This document shows, piece by piece, positions 62,256-64,000 of a DNA stretch of 64,000 nt (positions are counted from its first letter, which is position 1; the number at the start of each line of letters is the position of its first letter). The stretch covers positions 3,962,001 through 4,026,000 of the forward strand of contig NZ_JQNL01000001.1 in assembly GCF_000745235.1 (NCBI RefSeq). The letters run 5' to 3'. This stretch comes from Luteibacter mycovicinus. Its GTDB lineage: Bacteria; Pseudomonadota; Gammaproteobacteria; Xanthomonadales; Rhodanobacteraceae. The position numbers were made by a program, and so were the translations under genes. Below the pieces are notes generated by a model. It was not told where the DNA came from and ran no database searches. It saw only the letters and a program-made list of their open reading frames with translations.

Positions 62256-62672
62256 ATGACCAGCCAAAGCTCCCTCACCATCGGCCGCATCGCGCAGAGC
62301 GCGGGCGTCGCCATCGACACCATTCGGTTCTACGAGCGGGAAGGCCTCCTTCCCGAGCCGAAGCGCCGCCCCTCGGGTTACCGTGAATACGACCAGGGTG
62401 CGGTGTCCCGCCTGCGCTTCATCCGTCGAGCGAAGGACCTTGGCTTCACCCTCGAGGAAATCCGCGAACTGCTGGCCCTCTCGGCCGACCGCCACGGCGG
62501 TGTCGTGGGCGTCCGCGAACGCGCCGCAGCGCGCCTTCAGGCCATCGACGAGCGCATCGCCGAACTCCAGCGTGTCCGCGATGGCCTCTCTGAACTGGTC
62601 GAGGCGTGCCCGGGACACGGTGCGCCTGAAGACTGTCCCATCCTCAAGGCGCTGGCGGAGCCGAACGCATGA
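62256..62672 (+). CDS. MerR-family metal-responsive regulator (CueR-like)
   Basis: 138 residues: winged helix ([40 protein letters not shown]) then a dimerisation coiled coil and a C-terminal Cys loop [13 protein letters not shown]. That two-Cys loop is typical of CueR-like sensors of monovalent copper (or related ions). It overlaps the copper ATPase by four bases, so sensor and pump form one operon from a MerR-type promoter, unlike the usual divergent cueR-copA layout. Confidence 0.9.
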   Translation: MTSQSSLTIGRIAQSAGVAIDTIRFYEREGLLPEPKRRPSGYREYDQGAVSRLRFIRRAKDLGFTLEEIRELLALSADRHGGVVGVRERAAARLQAIDERIAELQRVRDGLSELVEACPGHGAPEDCPILKALAEPNA

Positions 62673-64000
62673 GTTCCTGCTGCGCGCACCACGCGGCCGC
62701 CGAGCCGGCGACCGCGATCGATCCCGTGTGCGGCATGACGGTAGATCCTGCAAAGACCGCACACCACGCGACGCATGACGGCCAGGAGTATCACTTCTGC
62801 TGCGGCCGCTGCCGCGAACGATTCGCCGCCGACCCGATGGCCTTCCTCGGCCCGAAGGCCCCGGCGGCACCTGCGCCCGCCGGGACGATCTACACCTGTC
62901 CCATGCACCCGGACGTGCGGCAGGAAGGCCCGGGCTCATGCCCGAAGTGCGGCATGGCGCTCGAGCCGGCGATGCCGAGCCTGGATGACGACGACGGTGA
63001 GGTGCGCTCGATGGGCCGTCGGCTGGCGCTGCTTGTCGCCTTGACGGTGCCCGTGTTCCTGATCGCCATGATTCCGCATCTTGCGGGGCAGGCATGGCAT
63101 CAGCCGTGGGCGGCGATCCTCGGCTGGGTCGAGGCGATCCTGGCGACGGTCGTGGTGCTGTGGGGCGGCGCGCCGTTTTTCGTCCGTGGCTGGCGGTCGC
63201 TCAAGCCGTGGTCGCCGAACATGTATACGTTGATCGCCCTGGGTACGGGCGTCGCCTGGCTTTACAGCACGATCGCTTTTCTTCTCCCCGGCAAGTTTCC
63301 CCCGGCCATGCGCGACATGCATGGGCAGGTCGCGGTCTATTTCGAATCCGCGGCCGTGATCGTGACACTGGTGACGCTGGGTGACCTCCTCGAGTTGGGC
63401 GCCCGTCGGCGCACCGGTGAAGCGCTGCGAGGTTTATTGGGTCTCGTGCCGAAGACGGCACGTCGCGTCGGCAGCGATGGCCACGAAGAGGATGTCGCGA
63501 TAGATGCCCTGCGCGTCGGTGACACGCTTCGCGTGCGTCCGGGCGAGAAAGTACCGGTCGACGGCACCGTGCTGGATGGCGAGAGCCACGTCGATGAAGC
63601 CATGCTTACGGGCGAGGCGATGCCCGTGGCCAAGCATGCGCATGACCGGCTGACCGGCGGCACGCAGAACCAGCACGGCGCGCTGACGATGCGAGTCGAT
63701 CATGTCGGTACGGACACGGTGTTGTCTCGCATCGTGGCGATGGTCGCCGAAGCGCAACGCTCACGCGCGCCGTTGCAGCGCGTCGCGGACAAGGTGGCGG
63801 CGTGGTTCGTCCCGCTGGTCGTCGTCGCCGCGATCCTGGCGTTCGCGGCCTGGTGGTGGGTGGGTCCGCAGCCGGCGTTGACGCATGCACTGGTGGCGGC
63901 CGTCTCGGTTCTCATCATCGCGTGTCCCTGCGCCCTCGGCCTTGCGACGCCGATGTCGATCATGGTGGCGAGCGGTCGTGGTGCCCAGGCGGGCGTGCTG
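62669..64000 (+). CDS. copA: Copper-translocating P1B-type ATPase, N-terminal part, cut by window edge
   Basis: 444 residues to the window edge, open frame. Order: Cys/His-rich start (MSSCCAHHA), YHS domain ([22 protein letters not shown]...[11 protein letters not shown]), heavy-metal-binding domain ([26 protein letters not shown]), membrane helices, actuator domain with LTGEAMP, and the ion-pathway CPC at residues 419-421 ([13 protein letters not shown]). No CxxC MBD ferredoxin-like repeat, as in the YHS/HMBD copper pumps (CopA2/SilP type). It exports copper from the cytoplasm. The P-domain lies beyond the edge. Confidence 0.95.
   Translation, partial: MSSCCAHHAAAEPATAIDPVCGMTVDPAKTAHHATHDGQEYHFCCGRCRERFAADPMAFLGPKAPAAPAPAGTIYTCPMHPDVRQEGPGSCPKCGMALEPAMPSLDDDDGEVRSMGRRLALLVALTVPVFLIAMIPHLAGQAWHQPWAAILGWVEAILATVVVLWGGAPFFVRGWRSLKPWSPNMYTLIALGTGVAWLYSTIAFLLPGKFPPAMRDMHGQVAVYFESAAVIVTLVTLGDLLELGARRRTGEALRGLLGLVPKTARRVGSDGHEEDVAIDALRVGDTLRVRPGEKVPVDGTVLDGESHVDEAMLTGEAMPVAKHAHDRLTGGTQNQHGALTMRVDHVGTDTVLSRIVAMVAEAQRSRAPLQRVADKVAAWFVPLVVVAAILAFAAWWWVGPQPALTHALVAAVSVLIIACPCALGLATPMSIMVASGRGAQAGVL

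Noticed and set aside
62052..63095. 347-residue minus-strand frame over the MerR and copper ATPase genes
   Set aside because: Arg/Ser/Pro-rich shadow frame; plus-strand genes have clear motifs.

Overview
The window is high-GC DNA from a gammaproteobacterium, most likely of the Xanthomonadales, family Rhodanobacteraceae (Luteibacter/Dyella-like). The reasons are two Xanthomonas-type TonB-dependent receptors, a GH92/GH2 glycan locus, dense overlapping operons and REP-like palindromes. This placement is inference; there is no rRNA, tRNA or marker gene here. No CRISPR array was seen.

Layout. 0-5.5 kb: the tail of an IS3-type transposase, a reductase with a divergent LysR regulator, a secreted M3 peptidase, an AraC regulator and an acidic DUF6630-like protein. 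5.9-11.8 kb: a TonB receptor translationally coupled to a secreted M28 peptidase (a peptide-use pair), then a DUF1345 membrane protein and a small exported protein. 11.9-16.9 kb: a UvrA paralogue without the UvrB-binding domain, a DUF2000/Lrp divergent pair, a 3'-truncated aldo/keto reductase and a VOC protein. 17-22.9 kb: a cobalamin riboswitch heads a five-gene valine-catabolic operon (mmsA, acyl-CoA dehydrogenase, enoyl-CoA hydratase, HIBYL-CoA hydrolase, mmsB). 22.8-31 kb: LysR/SDR pair, alpha/beta hydrolase, secreted GH64 beta-1,3-glucanase, a MarR-controlled operon ending in an MFS exporter, and a ParD-like protein coupled to a second-type methionine aminopeptidase behind a perfect palindrome.

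31-40.2 kb (minus strand): a GntR-led ten-gene operon with SDR, BKACE, SMP-30 lactonase, two MFS carriers, a two-subunit 3-oxoacid CoA-transferase, a gamma-carbonic-anhydrase-like protein and a glycerate kinase. Together these fit oxidative 2-deoxyribonate catabolism to acetoacetyl-CoA and 2-phosphoglycerate. 40.5-42 kb: two exported unknowns, one with a thioredoxin-like fold. 42-49.6 kb: TonB receptor, GH92 mannosidase and GH2 enzyme, a glycan-uptake locus.

50.2-55.9 kb is the most striking part: two complete bufferin modules (precursor peptide, MNIO/DUF692 enzyme, DUF2063 partner) joined by a DoxX gene, divergent from an ECF sigma factor and its NrsF-type anti-sigma. Three sites match GTAACC-N16-CGAA exactly: one before bufA1, one before the sigma gene, one inside the cluster before bufA2. 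Both modules and the regulator therefore look like one self-amplifying metal-stress regulon. 56-62 kb: a SWIM zinc-finger protein coupled to a 917-residue repeat protein, then small accessory genes. 62.2-64 kb: a MerR/CueR-type regulator coupled to a copper P1B-ATPase that runs off the window, a second copper-related unit next to the bufferin cluster.
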